Source: Lentisphaerota bacterium (GTDB taxonomy: Bacteria; Verrucomicrobiota; Lentisphaeria; Victivallales; Victivallaceae). Taken from it: a stretch of DNA of 44,365 bases. Below are positions 33,304 to 42,544 of this stretch, piece by piece. The stretch covers positions 1-44,365 of the forward strand of contig SUWK01000016.1 of NCBI GenBank assembly GCA_015061525.1, read 5' to 3'. A program made the translations under genes and the position numbers. The notes beneath the pieces are model-generated. The model was not told the DNA's origin. It was given only the letters and a program-made list of their open reading frames with translations, and did no database searches. Position 1 is the stretch's first letter. The number at the start of each line of letters is the position of its first letter.

Positions 33304-34676
33304 TCACGTTGAACTTTCACGCCGGTACTCTCTCCATTTCCGGTTCTGCCGGACTGCCGGACGCTGCAGCAAAATTGGCAGCGTTCGATGAACGCTCCAA
33401 AACTTTCCGTGCCAGAGCGTGCGACTACGCTGCCATCGTCATGGCACTGATACGTTCCAAAACTCCTTTTACCGACTGTGCCAGAAATTATCACACCGCC
33501 GACACACTCCCCTGCCGGGAAAAAATCACTCCGCGTCCTCACCAGCAGCAGGCTTTGGATATGTGGAAACGCGCCAACTGCCGGGGCGTGGTATCCCTGC
33601 CAACCGGAGCAGGAAAAACTATTCTGGCGATGATGGCAATGGAGTATCTGCACCGTCCGGCATTGATTCTGGTACCAACCATTGATCTGCTCACCCAATG
33701 GTGTTCTACGATCGAACGCTTTTTCAACGTCAAATGCGGCATGCTTGGCGGCGGCAGCCGGGATATCCGGGATATCACCGTCAGCACCTACGATTCGGCT
33801 CTGCTCAATATCGAATTCATCGGCAACCGCTTTGCATTTCTGATCGCCGATGAGTGTCACCATCTGCCCTCGCCGGAAAACCGCCTGTGCGCGGCAATGG
33901 CGATCGCCCCTTTCCGGCTGGGCTTGACCGCCACACCGGAACTGGATGAGGAGTACTCGTCTGTCCTGCAGGATATGATGGGGGATATATGCTGCAGTAT
34001 CGGGATCAACGAATTATCCGGCAATGTTTTGAGCCGTTACCATGTGGAGCAGCTGCGGGTGCAGCTTTCCGGTGAAGAGTCCGCAGCATACCATCACCAC
34101 CGCAATATTTACACTGCCTTTTTACGGCGATCAGGAATAAATTTTTCCCGGCAGAACGCCTGGAGCGACTTTCTGATCGCCTGCGCCCGGCTGCCAGGCG
34201 GCAAAGATGCTTTGCACTCTTTCATGCTTCAGCGGCGCATCGCCCGCGCCGGAAAAGCAAAACTGGAGATGATTGAAAGCATACTGCACCGTCACAAAGG
34301 CGAGCGGGTGATAATTTTCACTGCCGACAACGATGCAGCATACACCATCGGCAGATCATTCACGCTTCCGGTACTGACCCATCACACCAAAGCTGCTGAA
34401 CGCAAGGAATTTCTTGATTTTTTCCGCTCCGGGAAATACCCGGTTCTGGTCACCAGCAAAGTACTGAACGAGGGGGTGGACGTACCGCAGGCCTCCGTCG
34501 GGATCGTCGTTTCCGGCAGCGGCAGTGTCAGGGAACATGTCCAACGGCTGGGCAGAATACTGCGCCATGCTCCGGATAAGGAACAGGCAGTGCTTTACGA
34601 ACTGGTCAGTGCCAATACGTCAGAAGAATCCATCAGTGAACGCCGCCGTGAACACTCGGCATACCGGAGAAAATAA
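33300..34676 (+). CDS. XPB-like superfamily 2 DNA helicase
   Basis: This 458-residue helicase resembles bacterial and archaeal XPB. A short N-terminal domain (about 1-75) comes before the motor. Walker A is SLPTGAGKT (99-107), motif Ia VPTIDLLTQW, Walker B IADECHH (182-188), motif III GLTATPE, and motif VI QRLGRILRHA near 420. Between the RecA halves (about 220-320) is a basic helical insert where XPB has its RED/thumb region. The next gene, 3 bases away, encodes a Bax1-type partner. XPB-Bax1 pairs act as a helicase-nuclease in archaeal DNA repair; the bacterial role is inferred. Confidence 0.88.
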   Translation: MITLNFHAGTLSISGSAGLPDAAAKLAAFDERSKTFRARACDYAAIVMALIRSKTPFTDCARNYHTADTLPCREKITPRPHQQQALDMWKRANCRGVVSLPTGAGKTILAMMAMEYLHRPALILVPTIDLLTQWCSTIERFFNVKCGMLGGGSRDIRDITVSTYDSALLNIEFIGNRFAFLIADECHHLPSPENRLCAAMAIAPFRLGLTATPELDEEYSSVLQDMMGDICCSIGINELSGNVLSRYHVEQLRVQLSGEESAAYHHHRNIYTAFLRRSGINFSRQNAWSDFLIACARLPGGKDALHSFMLQRRIARAGKAKLEMIESILHRHKGERVIIFTADNDAAYTIGRSFTLPVLTHHTKAAERKEFLDFFRSGKYPVLVTSKVLNEGVDVPQASVGIVVSGSGSVREHVQRLGRILRHAPDKEQAVLYELVSANTSEESISERRREHSAYRRK

Positions 34677-34679
34677 CCC

Positions 34680-35879
34680 ATGCTCAAAAGTGAACATCTG
34701 CGCTACCGGATAAATACTCCCCATGTAAAACCGGGTTTCATTGATCCGCAATCGCCATTTCTGCTGGAACTGGCAGGTGAACTCATTTGCATCTACACTT
34801 CCGCCGTACAAAGCGGCATGACCAGAGTGGAACTGGAAAACGTCACTGCCTCAATAATCCGCAGCAGTTTTGATGTAAAACTTGCCTCCGGTCTGAATAA
34901 ACTGCTGCTCGACCGCTGTGAATTTTCTTCAGCAGCACAACTGGATTATCCGGAACTCCGCAGGAAAAGTTTCCTGCGGTCAGCTGAACTGCTCAACTCC
35001 GGAAACTTCTCCGCAGCTGCTCTGCAGCAGTGTGCCGAAGGCAACGATCTTTACGGTGACCTGCCGGATTTTGAAAAACTTTCCGCTTTTGAACCTGTTT
35101 GCGCCTCTGCACTGCTGCACCGTTACAATCTTGCACAAGCCCAGGGACTGCTTTTCTACGCTTCACAAATAACATTGATACTCCAAAAAACTGAGGCTTC
35201 TGAGCTGCGGAAACTCCTTAAAACCATCAAATTTTTCCGGTTGATGGCACACTTCAGGCGATTACCGCAGGATACTTTGCAAATCGATATCACCGGACCT
35301 TACTCCATTTTCGGCACGACTGCCAAATACGCACTGCAGCTGGCAAATCTGCTCCCGGCGATCGTCTCCCTGCCATTCTGGAAGCTGACGGCACAGCTTA
35401 AAATCAAAGGCCGGGAACTGACCATGCTGCTTTCACATAAAAACGCACTGGTTTCCCATTACCGCAATCTGGCGGGGTATATTCCCGAAGAGATCAGGAT
35501 CTACCACCGGACATTCAATGATAAGCAGAAAAACTGGCATATCACAGGCGACACTCCGTTTCTGGATGCCGGGGATCAGGAAGTGATCTTCCCCGATCTG
35601 TCGTTCCGTTCCGCTGAATCCGGCACTCTCCTGCACTTGGAACTCTTTCACCGCTGGCACGCCTCCATGCTCGCCAGACGCATCGCTCTGCTGGCTTCTC
35701 ACCCGGAACTGCCGCTGCTGCTCGGGATCGACCGGGCATTGGTCAAAGATGAGAAGGAGTTTGAACAACTGTTTTCCGACTGTCCGGAAGTCAGGGAAAA
35801 ATGTTGGCTTTTCCGGGATTTTCCCGGTGTTTCCACCACGGTAAGTATGCTGAAAAAAGTTGAAAAACGCTTACAGTGA
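34680..35879 (+). CDS. Bax1-like (DUF790) nuclease, partner of XPB
   Basis: This 399-residue protein matches the DUF790/Bax1 family in layout: an N-terminal domain beginning MLKSEHLRYRI, a central ITGPYSIFGTTAKYALQLAN segment where the family has DGPxSLFxxTxxYG, and a C-terminal PD-(D/E)xK-like part (VIFPDLSF, then LHLELFHRWHASMLARR). In archaea Bax1 binds XPB and cuts DNA near the bubble. Position next to the XPB-like gene agrees. The lysine of a canonical PD-(D/E)xK site is not obvious. Its last 9 bases overlap the convergent permease gene. Confidence 0.8.
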   Translation: MLKSEHLRYRINTPHVKPGFIDPQSPFLLELAGELICIYTSAVQSGMTRVELENVTASIIRSSFDVKLASGLNKLLLDRCEFSSAAQLDYPELRRKSFLRSAELLNSGNFSAAALQQCAEGNDLYGDLPDFEKLSAFEPVCASALLHRYNLAQAQGLLFYASQITLILQKTEASELRKLLKTIKFFRLMAHFRRLPQDTLQIDITGPYSIFGTTAKYALQLANLLPAIVSLPFWKLTAQLKIKGRELTMLLSHKNALVSHYRNLAGYIPEEIRIYHRTFNDKQKNWHITGDTPFLDAGDQEVIFPDLSFRSAESGTLLHLELFHRWHASMLARRIALLASHPELPLLLGIDRALVKDEKEFEQLFSDCPEVREKCWLFRDFPGVSTTVSMLKKVEKRLQ

Positions 35880-36773
35880 AGCAAAAGAGTAGAGCGCGAT
35901 AGCACCGAGCATCACCAGTGCCGCTACGACTCTTCTTATCCACAAAGACACCGGTATTTTTGAATCCAATGCCGCCAGTCCGAAATACGGCAGTGCCGCT
36001 CCTGCCGCGACGGAGAATACCCCGCGGGTGGCGAGGATAACATTGCCGAAAACCGGCTGTAAAAAGGCGAAACAGCACAAAAGCAAAACTTGCGAAATCA
36101 ACCACAACACCGCATAGGGCAATGCCTTGCCCAATTGTCCGCGATCCGGTTTCAAAAAGAACAGTGCCGGAGCAGCCATCATTCCCAATACCGCATACAT
36201 CAGCGGAACTGTTGCCAGTGCGCTGTGCAGTTTGCTCCAGTTGGTATAAGTTTCCATTTTCACCACCAGGTCGGTTTCCAGCATATCCACGCAGGGGTAG
36301 CAGATCAGTGGGATCATCAGCATCAGCCAGCCTTTCAGAGAACTTTTCTGCGCACCTGACCAGTTGAAGATCATCGCCGCCGCAGTCGCCATCACCACAG
36401 CAAGCATCTGCAGCAAATTGAGCTTACCGCCGCAGAGAACAAAAATGCCTGACAGCACAATGATCTTCAATCCCAGTAAAGAAGATATGCGGCTGGCTTC
36501 AAAGTACCGCAACGCTGCAAAAAATCCTCCCTGACCGATCAGAAACAAAATTCCGGAAAGTACCACTTCCCCCATGTACATCCATGGAGACCGGATCATG
36601 CTGAACGGACAGAGCCACAGCATAAAAGGAATACTTATCAGCATCATAAGAAACGATGACATCACCAGCAAGCGTACCGGATTTTTATAATACATCAGAA
36701 AGCGGGCACTGAAAAGATACCCGGCAGTGTTTATCAATGCGGTGGAAAAACCGGCAAAAATTCCCCATATCAT
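35871..36773 (-). CDS. DMT-family (EamA-like) transporter
   Basis: This 300-residue inner-membrane protein has about ten hydrophobic helices in two repeated halves, as in drug/metabolite exporters. Early segments include MIWGIFAGFSTALINTAGYL (1-20), and the second half starts near residue 150. The substrate is unknown. It follows the secreted nuclease gene by 3 bases, so both come from the promoter at 37585-37613. Its end overlaps the Bax1-like gene convergently by 9 bases. Confidence 0.85.
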   Translation of the reverse strand: MIWGIFAGFSTALINTAGYLFSARFLMYYKNPVRLLVMSSFLMMLISIPFMLWLCPFSMIRSPWMYMGEVVLSGILFLIGQGGFFAALRYFEASRISSLLGLKIIVLSGIFVLCGGKLNLLQMLAVVMATAAAMIFNWSGAQKSSLKGWLMLMIPLICYPCVDMLETDLVVKMETYTNWSKLHSALATVPLMYAVLGMMAAPALFFLKPDRGQLGKALPYAVLWLISQVLLLCCFAFLQPVFGNVILATRGVFSVAAGAALPYFGLAALDSKIPVSLWIRRVVAALVMLGAIALYSFASL

Positions 36774-36776
36774 AAA

Positions 36777-37544
36777 TTATTCACCCCATTCTTCAAAGCA
36801 GCATTGCTTCTCAAGTTTATTTTCAAGATCATCATCCAGCAAATCAAAAAAATCATATCCGGTGAGCTTTTCCAACTCATCAACTGATATGGCAAATGAT
36901 TCAGCATTTTTGCCCCCGGTACTGCTGTTCGGCACAACAAAAGCGATCATTTTATGCGGCGGGGTCAGATCCAGAACTGCTTTGAAAAAGTGTCCCGGCA
37001 CCGTCACCCGGAATTTCTCCGGAACCTTGCCGGAAAAACGGGAGAACACCGGCCCGGCAACAATGTATAATTTCTTCTCTTTCAATGCCCATTTCCGCAT
37101 CAGAGTTTCCACCGACAGCCAGCTTTTACGGTTGCAGTAAGGCAGCTGCGGCGACATATTGCTCATATAAAAACTTTCTGCCATTGTTTCCGGGGAATAA
37201 GCCATATCCGCCGCCGGAGCGATATGACCGCGGTCAAAACCGCTGCGCGCATACTCTTTCGGAATTACCGGATCATGCTTTATCAATGGATCAGTCAGAA
37301 ATTTATCCGTCCGTTTGACCTGGATACCGGTCAGGTTTTCCGCACTCAAAATATAACTCACCCACAGCGGCTGCCGGTGCAAATTGGAGTATCCGGTGGT
37401 AAATCCTCTGCGCTCGATCACCTGATCGCAAAATGACGGTTTCCCCAATGCGCAGTTGCCGCTCACTGTGATCTTCTGCACACAACCGCTGTATAAAAAA
37501 AGTGTGCCGGCAAACAGTATCAGATAAAAAAGTTTTTTCACCAC
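36777..37544 (-). CDS. DNA/RNA non-specific endonuclease (NUC1), lipoprotein
   Basis: This 255-residue beta-beta-alpha-Me nuclease has the catalytic DRGHIAPA motif (104-111, His107 as base) and SNMSPQ (128-133) with a conserved Asn, plus metal-site Asn138. The N-terminus (KKLFYLILFAGTLFLYSGC) carries a lipobox with Cys21, so it is anchored outside the inner membrane. It may scavenge nucleic acid or degrade invading DNA. The start is GTG at 37544, or the next codon (also GTG), with GGAG upstream. It is paired with a DMT exporter. Confidence 0.85.
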   Translation of the reverse strand: MVKKLFYLILFAGTLFLYSGCVQKITVSGNCALGKPSFCDQVIERRGFTTGYSNLHRQPLWVSYILSAENLTGIQVKRTDKFLTDPLIKHDPVIPKEYARSGFDRGHIAPAADMAYSPETMAESFYMSNMSPQLPYCNRKSWLSVETLMRKWALKEKKLYIVAGPVFSRFSGKVPEKFRVTVPGHFFKAVLDLTPPHKMIAFVVPNSSTGGKNAESFAISVDELEKLTGYDFFDLLDDDLENKLEKQCCFEEWGE

Positions 37545-37584
37545 CGGAACTCCACTGAATTTTGCATCTGCTGGTAATACGTAT

Positions 37585-37613
37585 AATATAACACTTGTTT
37601 GAAAATATTACAA
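37585..37613 (-). promoter_or_regulatory. Sigma-70 promoter for the NUC1 nuclease and DMT permease
   Basis: On the minus strand, TTGTAA (37613-37608) and TATATT (37590-37585) are 17 bases apart, giving a start near 37578 and a leader of about 34 bases. The -35 box overlaps the first of three CAATCAGT repeats in this divergent control region. Confidence 0.55.
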
Positions 37614-37686
37614 TCAGTTCGCAGAAAACAGCACTATTGTTTCAAATGTTTCAATCAGTTCCCGGTGGAAAATTTGTTCAATCAGT
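37611..37686 (+). repeat. Three CAATCAGT repeats between divergent promoters
   Basis: CAATCAGT occurs at 37611-37618, 37652-37659 and 37679-37686, all in the same orientation, 41 and 27 bases apart. The first two are preceded by related TTTGAAA/TTTCAAA-type sequence. The first copy overlaps the -35 of the nuclease promoter and the third lies right before the -10 of the hydrolase promoter. They look like binding sites for one regulator. Confidence 0.5.
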
Positions 37687-37694
37687 GCTATATT
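37686..37694 (+). promoter_or_regulatory. Candidate extended -10 promoter for the GH5-type hydrolase gene
   Basis: TGC followed by TATATT (37689-37694) forms an extended -10. The -35 position (about 37666-37671) is a poor match, as expected if an activator is needed. Start of transcription would be near 37701, giving a leader of about 40 bases. Confidence 0.4.
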
Positions 37695-37741
37695 TTCCGG
37701 AAAACAATTTTTTTTATCAAACAGGATGGAGCATTTTCACG

Positions 37742-39553
37742 ATGAGCAACTTTCTGCCGGGATTTTCCGAATTCAGTATCGGCGTAAACTATTGGGCGTC
37801 ACACGCAGGAACTTACATGTGGCGCAATTTTTCAGCCCAAGAGGTGGAAGCTGATTTCAAAGCCCTCCATGACTCCGGAGTGAACACTGTACGCATTTTC
37901 CCGTCATGGGAAGATTTTCAACCGGTACATGCAACAGCGATATGCTGCAATATTTTCCGGGAACTTACCTTTCCGGATGGTTCCCCGCTGCCGGCAGAAG
38001 GTCTGCGCAGTTACGGTATTGATCCGGTGATGATGGAGCGTTTCCGGATCGTCGCTGATCTGGCGGAAAAATATGAACTTAAATTGATCGTCGCTCTGCT
38101 CACCGGCTGGATGTCAGGAATGATGATCCTGCCGCCGGCTCTGGTCGGTAAAAATCTGATAGAGGACTTTCAGGCTCTCCGCGTGGAGGAGATGTTCCTG
38201 CGCGGTTTTATCGGGGAGATGAAAGATCATCCCGCCATCATCGCCTGGGAACCGGGAAATGAGTGCAACTGCCTTTCCACCGTCTCATCAGCAGACAGTG
38301 CATGGAACTGGATGCACATGATAACTTCCACCATCCGCCTTGCCGACCCGACACGCCCGATATATTCCGGGATGCACGGCGGCGGTCTGAACCACCCCGA
38401 TCAGGCATATTCACAGATGGATCAGAAACAGTTTTTTGATGCAGTCAACACCCATCCGTATCCATCGTTTACCCCGCACTGCGGCAAAAGCGCACTCAAT
38501 ACCATTCCGGCGATCTTCCACGGCACGGCAGAATCTCTGCTCTATGCCGGAATTTCCGGAAAACCGGCATTCATTGAGGAGATCGGTGCATTCGGTCCGA
38601 ACTACCTCTCTGATACCCGCACTGAAGCGTACCTTTACACTACGCTTTATTCGGCTCTCGTCCACGATCTGCGTTCGGTGTTGTGGTGGTGCGGATTTTC
38701 CTTTGACCGCTGCGCCAACCAGCCGCCCTACCGCTGGGGTGCCATGGAACGCGAACTCGGAGCCATGCACGCCGACCGCACCCCTGCCGGTGCCGGACGG
38801 GCGATGAAGCGTTTCGCTGATGAATTAAAACAGCTTCCCGGGTTTTCCTCAAGAGAAATCGATGTTTCCGTGGTTCTGACCACGCTCCCGGATGTCTGGA
38901 AAACCGCCTACGGATCATTCATTTTGAGTAAACAGGCGGGATTTGAAATCGAATTCTGCAACTTGAACACCATTGATGCTCTGCCGCAGAGCAAAGTTTA
39001 TATCGTTCCTTCGATACACTACTATGAAGTGATGAATATCAGCAAATATCATCTGCTTTTGCAGGCAGCTCAAAATGGTGCAGCTGTGATATTCACTGCC
39101 GACAGCGGTTATCTGCAGCCCTTTGACCCTTATTTCGGCTGTGCGGTCGACTATCGTACCGAAGAACCGGAAACGGTCACATTCACCATCGGCGGAGAAA
39201 AATTCAGCACTTACCAGTGCATCACCCGCCGTCTTGCTCCGGTTGATTGCGAAGTTCTGGCACAAGATGACGGGGGCAACGCAGTCATCATCGCCAAAAA
39301 TTACGGCAAAGGCAAACTGGTCTACGTCAACGCCGCATTGGAAAACAACGCTCTTGCCACGGACAACCGCCTTTACAAAGTCTATCGTTTCCTCGCGGAA
39401 ACTGTCGGTATCCGGCTGCCGGAAAAATCTCCGGAAACCGGCATCACCCGCCATAAACTTGCCGACGGCAGAACGCTGAAATTTTTCATCAACTACTCCG
39501 ACAAATGCGCAGACGGGATCCCGGGCAACGGTGTCAAATACGAAATCTGCTGA
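37742..39553 (+). CDS. GH5-type (clan A) glycoside hydrolase, cytoplasmic
   Basis: This 603-residue protein starts with a TIM-barrel hydrolase: FSIGVNYWASHAGTYMWRNF (11-30), VNTVRIFPSWEDFQP (47-61), acid/base Glu174 in WEPGNECN, and nucleophile candidate Glu280 in FIEEIGAFGP. A C-terminal domain (about 395-600) has a flavodoxin/amidotransferase-like core (VYIVPSIHYYEVMN) and resembles trimerisation domains of family 42/2-type enzymes. It lacks a signal peptide, so it would act on imported oligosaccharides. The upstream frame extends to 37595, but GGAG near 37728 and the hydrolase start favour 37742. The substrate is unknown; mannan or galactan-like glycans are possible. Confidence 0.8.
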   Translation: MSNFLPGFSEFSIGVNYWASHAGTYMWRNFSAQEVEADFKALHDSGVNTVRIFPSWEDFQPVHATAICCNIFRELTFPDGSPLPAEGLRSYGIDPVMMERFRIVADLAEKYELKLIVALLTGWMSGMMILPPALVGKNLIEDFQALRVEEMFLRGFIGEMKDHPAIIAWEPGNECNCLSTVSSADSAWNWMHMITSTIRLADPTRPIYSGMHGGGLNHPDQAYSQMDQKQFFDAVNTHPYPSFTPHCGKSALNTIPAIFHGTAESLLYAGISGKPAFIEEIGAFGPNYLSDTRTEAYLYTTLYSALVHDLRSVLWWCGFSFDRCANQPPYRWGAMERELGAMHADRTPAGAGRAMKRFADELKQLPGFSSREIDVSVVLTTLPDVWKTAYGSFILSKQAGFEIEFCNLNTIDALPQSKVYIVPSIHYYEVMNISKYHLLLQAAQNGAAVIFTADSGYLQPFDPYFGCAVDYRTEEPETVTFTIGGEKFSTYQCITRRLAPVDCEVLAQDDGGNAVIIAKNYGKGKLVYVNAALENNALATDNRLYKVYRFLAETVGIRLPEKSPETGITRHKLADGRTLKFFINYSDKCADGIPGNGVKYEIC

Positions 39554-39563
39554 TTTCAGCAGT

Positions 39564-40802
39564 TTACGAACGCAGCTGCCCTGAACCGACCGCGATCCAT
39601 TTGTAAGTGCAAAGTTCCGCCGGACCCACCGGGCCGCGCGCGTGCAGCCGATCAGTACTGATACCGACAACAGCTCCCATGCCGTAGTCGCCGCCGCCGG
39701 AAAGCCGTGTGGAAGCATTGACCAGTACCGAGGCGGAATCCACTCCGGAAGTGAACTTTTCTGCCAGAGCCAATGAACCGGTAATAATCCCGTCTGTGTG
39801 TCCGGAACCGTGACGCGCGATATGTTCCATCGCCTCCTCAATGCCGTTGACCACTTTGATGGATAGTGTGGCACTCAAATATTCCGTATCCCAATCGTCC
39901 TCACTTGCCGGAAGGCAATTGATGAATTTTGCGGTTTCAGGACAGCCGCGCAATTCCACACCTTTTTCCTCCAGAGCGCGGGCGATCTGCGGCAGCAGCC
40001 GGGCAGCAGCAGCAGCATCGACCAGCAAAGTTTCCAGAGCATTGCACACTTCAACCCGCTGACACTTGGAGTTGACGATCAGCGGGATGGCGATATCCTC
40101 ATCGGCATCGGCGGCAACATACTGATGACAGATGCCGTCATAGTGCTTCAATACCGGAATACGGGTGCCTTCAGAAATGGCATGGATCAGACTCTTTCCG
40201 CCGCGGGGGATGATCAAATCAATATATTTATCCTGCTTGAGCAATTCAGCAACGGCTGCATGATCGGTACTTTCCACCAACTGAATAACATCTGCCGGCA
40301 AACCGGCTTCCACGGCAGCAGAACGCATCGCCCGCGCCAGAACCTGATTGGTGCGGAGTGATTCTGAACCGCCTTTGAGGATGACCGTATTGCCGCTTTT
40401 CAATGCAACAGCAGCGGCATCAGTGGTCACATTGGGACGCGCTTCGTAGATCATGGCGATAACGCCGATAGGAACCGCCACCCGGCGCACCTGCAGCCCG
40501 GATGGCATGGTGTGCCCTTCCAGAATTTTTCCGACCGGATCCGGCAATGCGGCGGCTTCCTGCAGCCGGTTGACCATATAATCAAAAATTTTCGGAGTGA
40601 CCCGCAGACGTTTCTGAAACGCTTCTGTCAAATCCGGAGCGGCAGCGAGATCAGCTTCATTGGCGGCGATAAGTTCTTCGCGGCACTCAAGAAGTTTTCC
40701 TGCCATCAATTTGAGAGCGTTGGCACGGCATTTGCCGGAAAGGGTACGGAGTATCCCGGCAGCAGCTTTGGCATTGGCGGCGATTTGAGCGACTGTAATC
40801 AT
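39564..40802 (-). CDS. proA: Gamma-glutamyl phosphate reductase
   Basis: ProA reduces gamma-glutamyl phosphate to the semialdehyde in proline synthesis. The 412-residue protein carries the family blocks RRVAVPIGVIAMIYEARPNVT near 104-124 (quoted in part), catalytic Cys in VEVCNALETLLVD, and LGSD-equivalent RLSGGGDYGMGAVVGISTD near the end. GGAG 9 bases upstream favours the ATG at 40802 over the one at 40817. ProB is not adjacent. It converges with the hydrolase gene, with 10 bases between stops. Confidence 0.95.
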   Translation of the reverse strand: MITVAQIAANAKAAAGILRTLSGKCRANALKLMAGKLLECREELIAANEADLAAAPDLTEAFQKRLRVTPKIFDYMVNRLQEAAALPDPVGKILEGHTMPSGLQVRRVAVPIGVIAMIYEARPNVTTDAAAVALKSGNTVILKGGSESLRTNQVLARAMRSAAVEAGLPADVIQLVESTDHAAVAELLKQDKYIDLIIPRGGKSLIHAISEGTRIPVLKHYDGICHQYVAADADEDIAIPLIVNSKCQRVEVCNALETLLVDAAAAARLLPQIARALEEKGVELRGCPETAKFINCLPASEDDWDTEYLSATLSIKVVNGIEEAMEHIARHGSGHTDGIITGSLALAEKFTSGVDSASVLVNASTRLSGGGDYGMGAVVGISTDRLHARGPVGPAELCTYKWIAVGSGQLRS

Positions 40803-40842
40803 AAATATTTTCTCCATTATTCCTTAAATTATTGGTAAAAAA

Positions 40843-42186
40843 TCAATCCGGCATGGCATTTTTCTGCCAGCGGGAACTGAAATAATAACACCAGCTTATG
40901 GTACAGGCAACGGTGAACCCGAATAATCCGTTGTACCAGATGATCGTATGTCCGAAAAAGGAAGTGTCTTTGAACAAATAAGTAACAAGCACCCGTAAAC
41001 TCAAGGCGCATAAAGCCACCACGGTCGGTACGACAGCGTGTCTGGTTCCCTGAAATACCCCGAAAAGCGGAACGTAAAACGAGAGGATGACCGCAATAAA
41101 AGCGATGGCGTTAAGGTAGGAGGCACAATAATCTGCCGCCTGCTCCTGCAAAGCGAACAGCTCCGGCAGCTTATCCGCCAATGCCCGGATGATCACCGCC
41201 AGCACCGCCGTCAGGAGAAACGAGATCAATACTCCCTGACATGCGCCCTGTTTCACCCGGTCAAGACGCTTGGCTCCGACATTCTGCCCGGTGAAAGTCG
41301 CCATGGTGGTCGCCAATGAACTGCACGGCAGATGCAGATACATTTCAATACGGTGTCCGACAGTGAATGCAGCTGTCATGGTCTGACCGAAACCGTTGAC
41401 CGCCCGTTGGATGCCGCTGATCCCCAGAGCGATAATCATCATCTGCAAGGCGATCGCCCAACCGATTTTGAAGGTATCGCGTACGATGATAAATTCCAGT
41501 TTCAAATCCCGCAAACCGTAACGGAACACCGGATATTTCTTATACATATAGAACCACGCCGCCAGCATGGAAAGAGCTTGTGCGATATTAGTTGCCCATG
41601 CAGCTCCGGCGACACCGGCACCCATTCCGGCGATAAACCAGAGATCAAGGGCGATATTTATTACCGACGCCAGCAGCAGGAAATAGAGTGTGGCTGCGCT
41701 GTCACCGACAGAACGCAAAACGGCGGCAAGGATATTGTAGCCGAATTGAAAGACCAGTCCCAGCGCGTATATCCGGAAATAGAGCAATGTATCTTCCAGA
41801 ATTTCCGGAGGAACTGCAATAAAACCGGTATATATCCATCGGGATGCCAACAGAGCAGCAACAGTTACCGCCAAACCGGCAAGAAGCATGAAAGCGATTC
41901 CGGTGGCACCGTCGCGCCGCACCATATCCATATTTTTTGCGCCGAAGTGCTGGGCGGTCAACACGCCGTTTCCGGCAGAAAATCCGATGGCTGCGGAAAG
42001 AAAGAAAAAGCACATGGTGTTGGTCGTACCGACAGCAGCCAGAGCGGATTGTCCGGTGAAGTTTCCGACGATGACAGAGTCAGCAGTATTGTAAAGCTGC
42101 TGAAGGATCGCTCCGGCAATTATCGGAAACGAAAATGTCAGTATATGTTTCCAGGGCGCGCCCTGAGTCATGGATTTAACAGCCAT
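40843..42186 (-). CDS. MATE-family efflux transporter
   Basis: This 447-residue inner-membrane protein has twelve hydrophobic helices in two homologous halves. The first half shows the typical start PWKHILTFSFPIIAGAILQQ and DSVIVGNFTGQSALAAVGT. The second half begins near ISGIQRAVNGFGQTMTAAFT. Such proteins export cationic compounds using sodium or proton gradients. The ribosome site is weak. It lies 40 bases upstream of proA on the same strand and could be co-transcribed with it. Confidence 0.93.
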   Translation of the reverse strand: MAVKSMTQGAPWKHILTFSFPIIAGAILQQLYNTADSVIVGNFTGQSALAAVGTTNTMCFFFLSAAIGFSAGNGVLTAQHFGAKNMDMVRRDGATGIAFMLLAGLAVTVAALLASRWIYTGFIAVPPEILEDTLLYFRIYALGLVFQFGYNILAAVLRSVGDSAATLYFLLLASVINIALDLWFIAGMGAGVAGAAWATNIAQALSMLAAWFYMYKKYPVFRYGLRDLKLEFIIVRDTFKIGWAIALQMMIIALGISGIQRAVNGFGQTMTAAFTVGHRIEMYLHLPCSSLATTMATFTGQNVGAKRLDRVKQGACQGVLISFLLTAVLAVIIRALADKLPELFALQEQAADYCASYLNAIAFIAVILSFYVPLFGVFQGTRHAVVPTVVALCALSLRVLVTYLFKDTSFFGHTIIWYNGLFGFTVACTISWCYYFSSRWQKNAMPD

Positions 42187-42544
42187 AATATTTTTACCAA
42201 ATCGAAAGTATTTGTTGTTGTCCTGAATTTTGTGAAAAATCTAACCTGCGGTGGCACCTTGCGGGTAATCTCGCGCCTTGCTCCTGCGCCGGAGCCGTCG
42301 AGTACATAACAAATCACAACTTATGTGATATGTTTTATACACTGATAGAAATGTTTGTTTATAACCTCATGCTTCCGTTTCACAAAATTTGGGACATTTC
42401 CAAGTATTTTGGTTAATGTAGTTCATTTTTGTGCAAAAAGCAAATGACTGTACAGTTGCGGAGTAAAAAAATCAAAAAAATTGCAGATGAAAGCTTGTAT
42501 TTCATTCATCCCGGGGTTATATTATGTTTAAACTGCTTAAAAGC
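42187..42544. other. Intergenic region between the MATE gene and tRNA-Ser
   Basis: The 358-base gap has no supported gene. A GC-rich island (about 42245-42303) with a hairpin (GCTCC at 42280-42284, GGAGC at 42291-42295, loop TGCGCC) sits between AT-rich flanks and matches nothing I know. The right end holds the tRNA promoter. No convincing promoter for the MATE gene was found. Confidence 0.45.
42495..42523 (+). promoter_or_regulatory. Sigma-70 promoter for tRNA-Ser
   Basis: TTGTAT (42495-42500) and TATATT (42518-42523) have a 17-base spacer, placing the start near 42530, about 15 bases before the mature tRNA. Confidence 0.65.

Noticed and set aside
41332-42309. 325-codon plus-strand frame opposite the MATE gene
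   Set aside because: It has no domain, no ribosome site and is fully antisense to a clear transporter.
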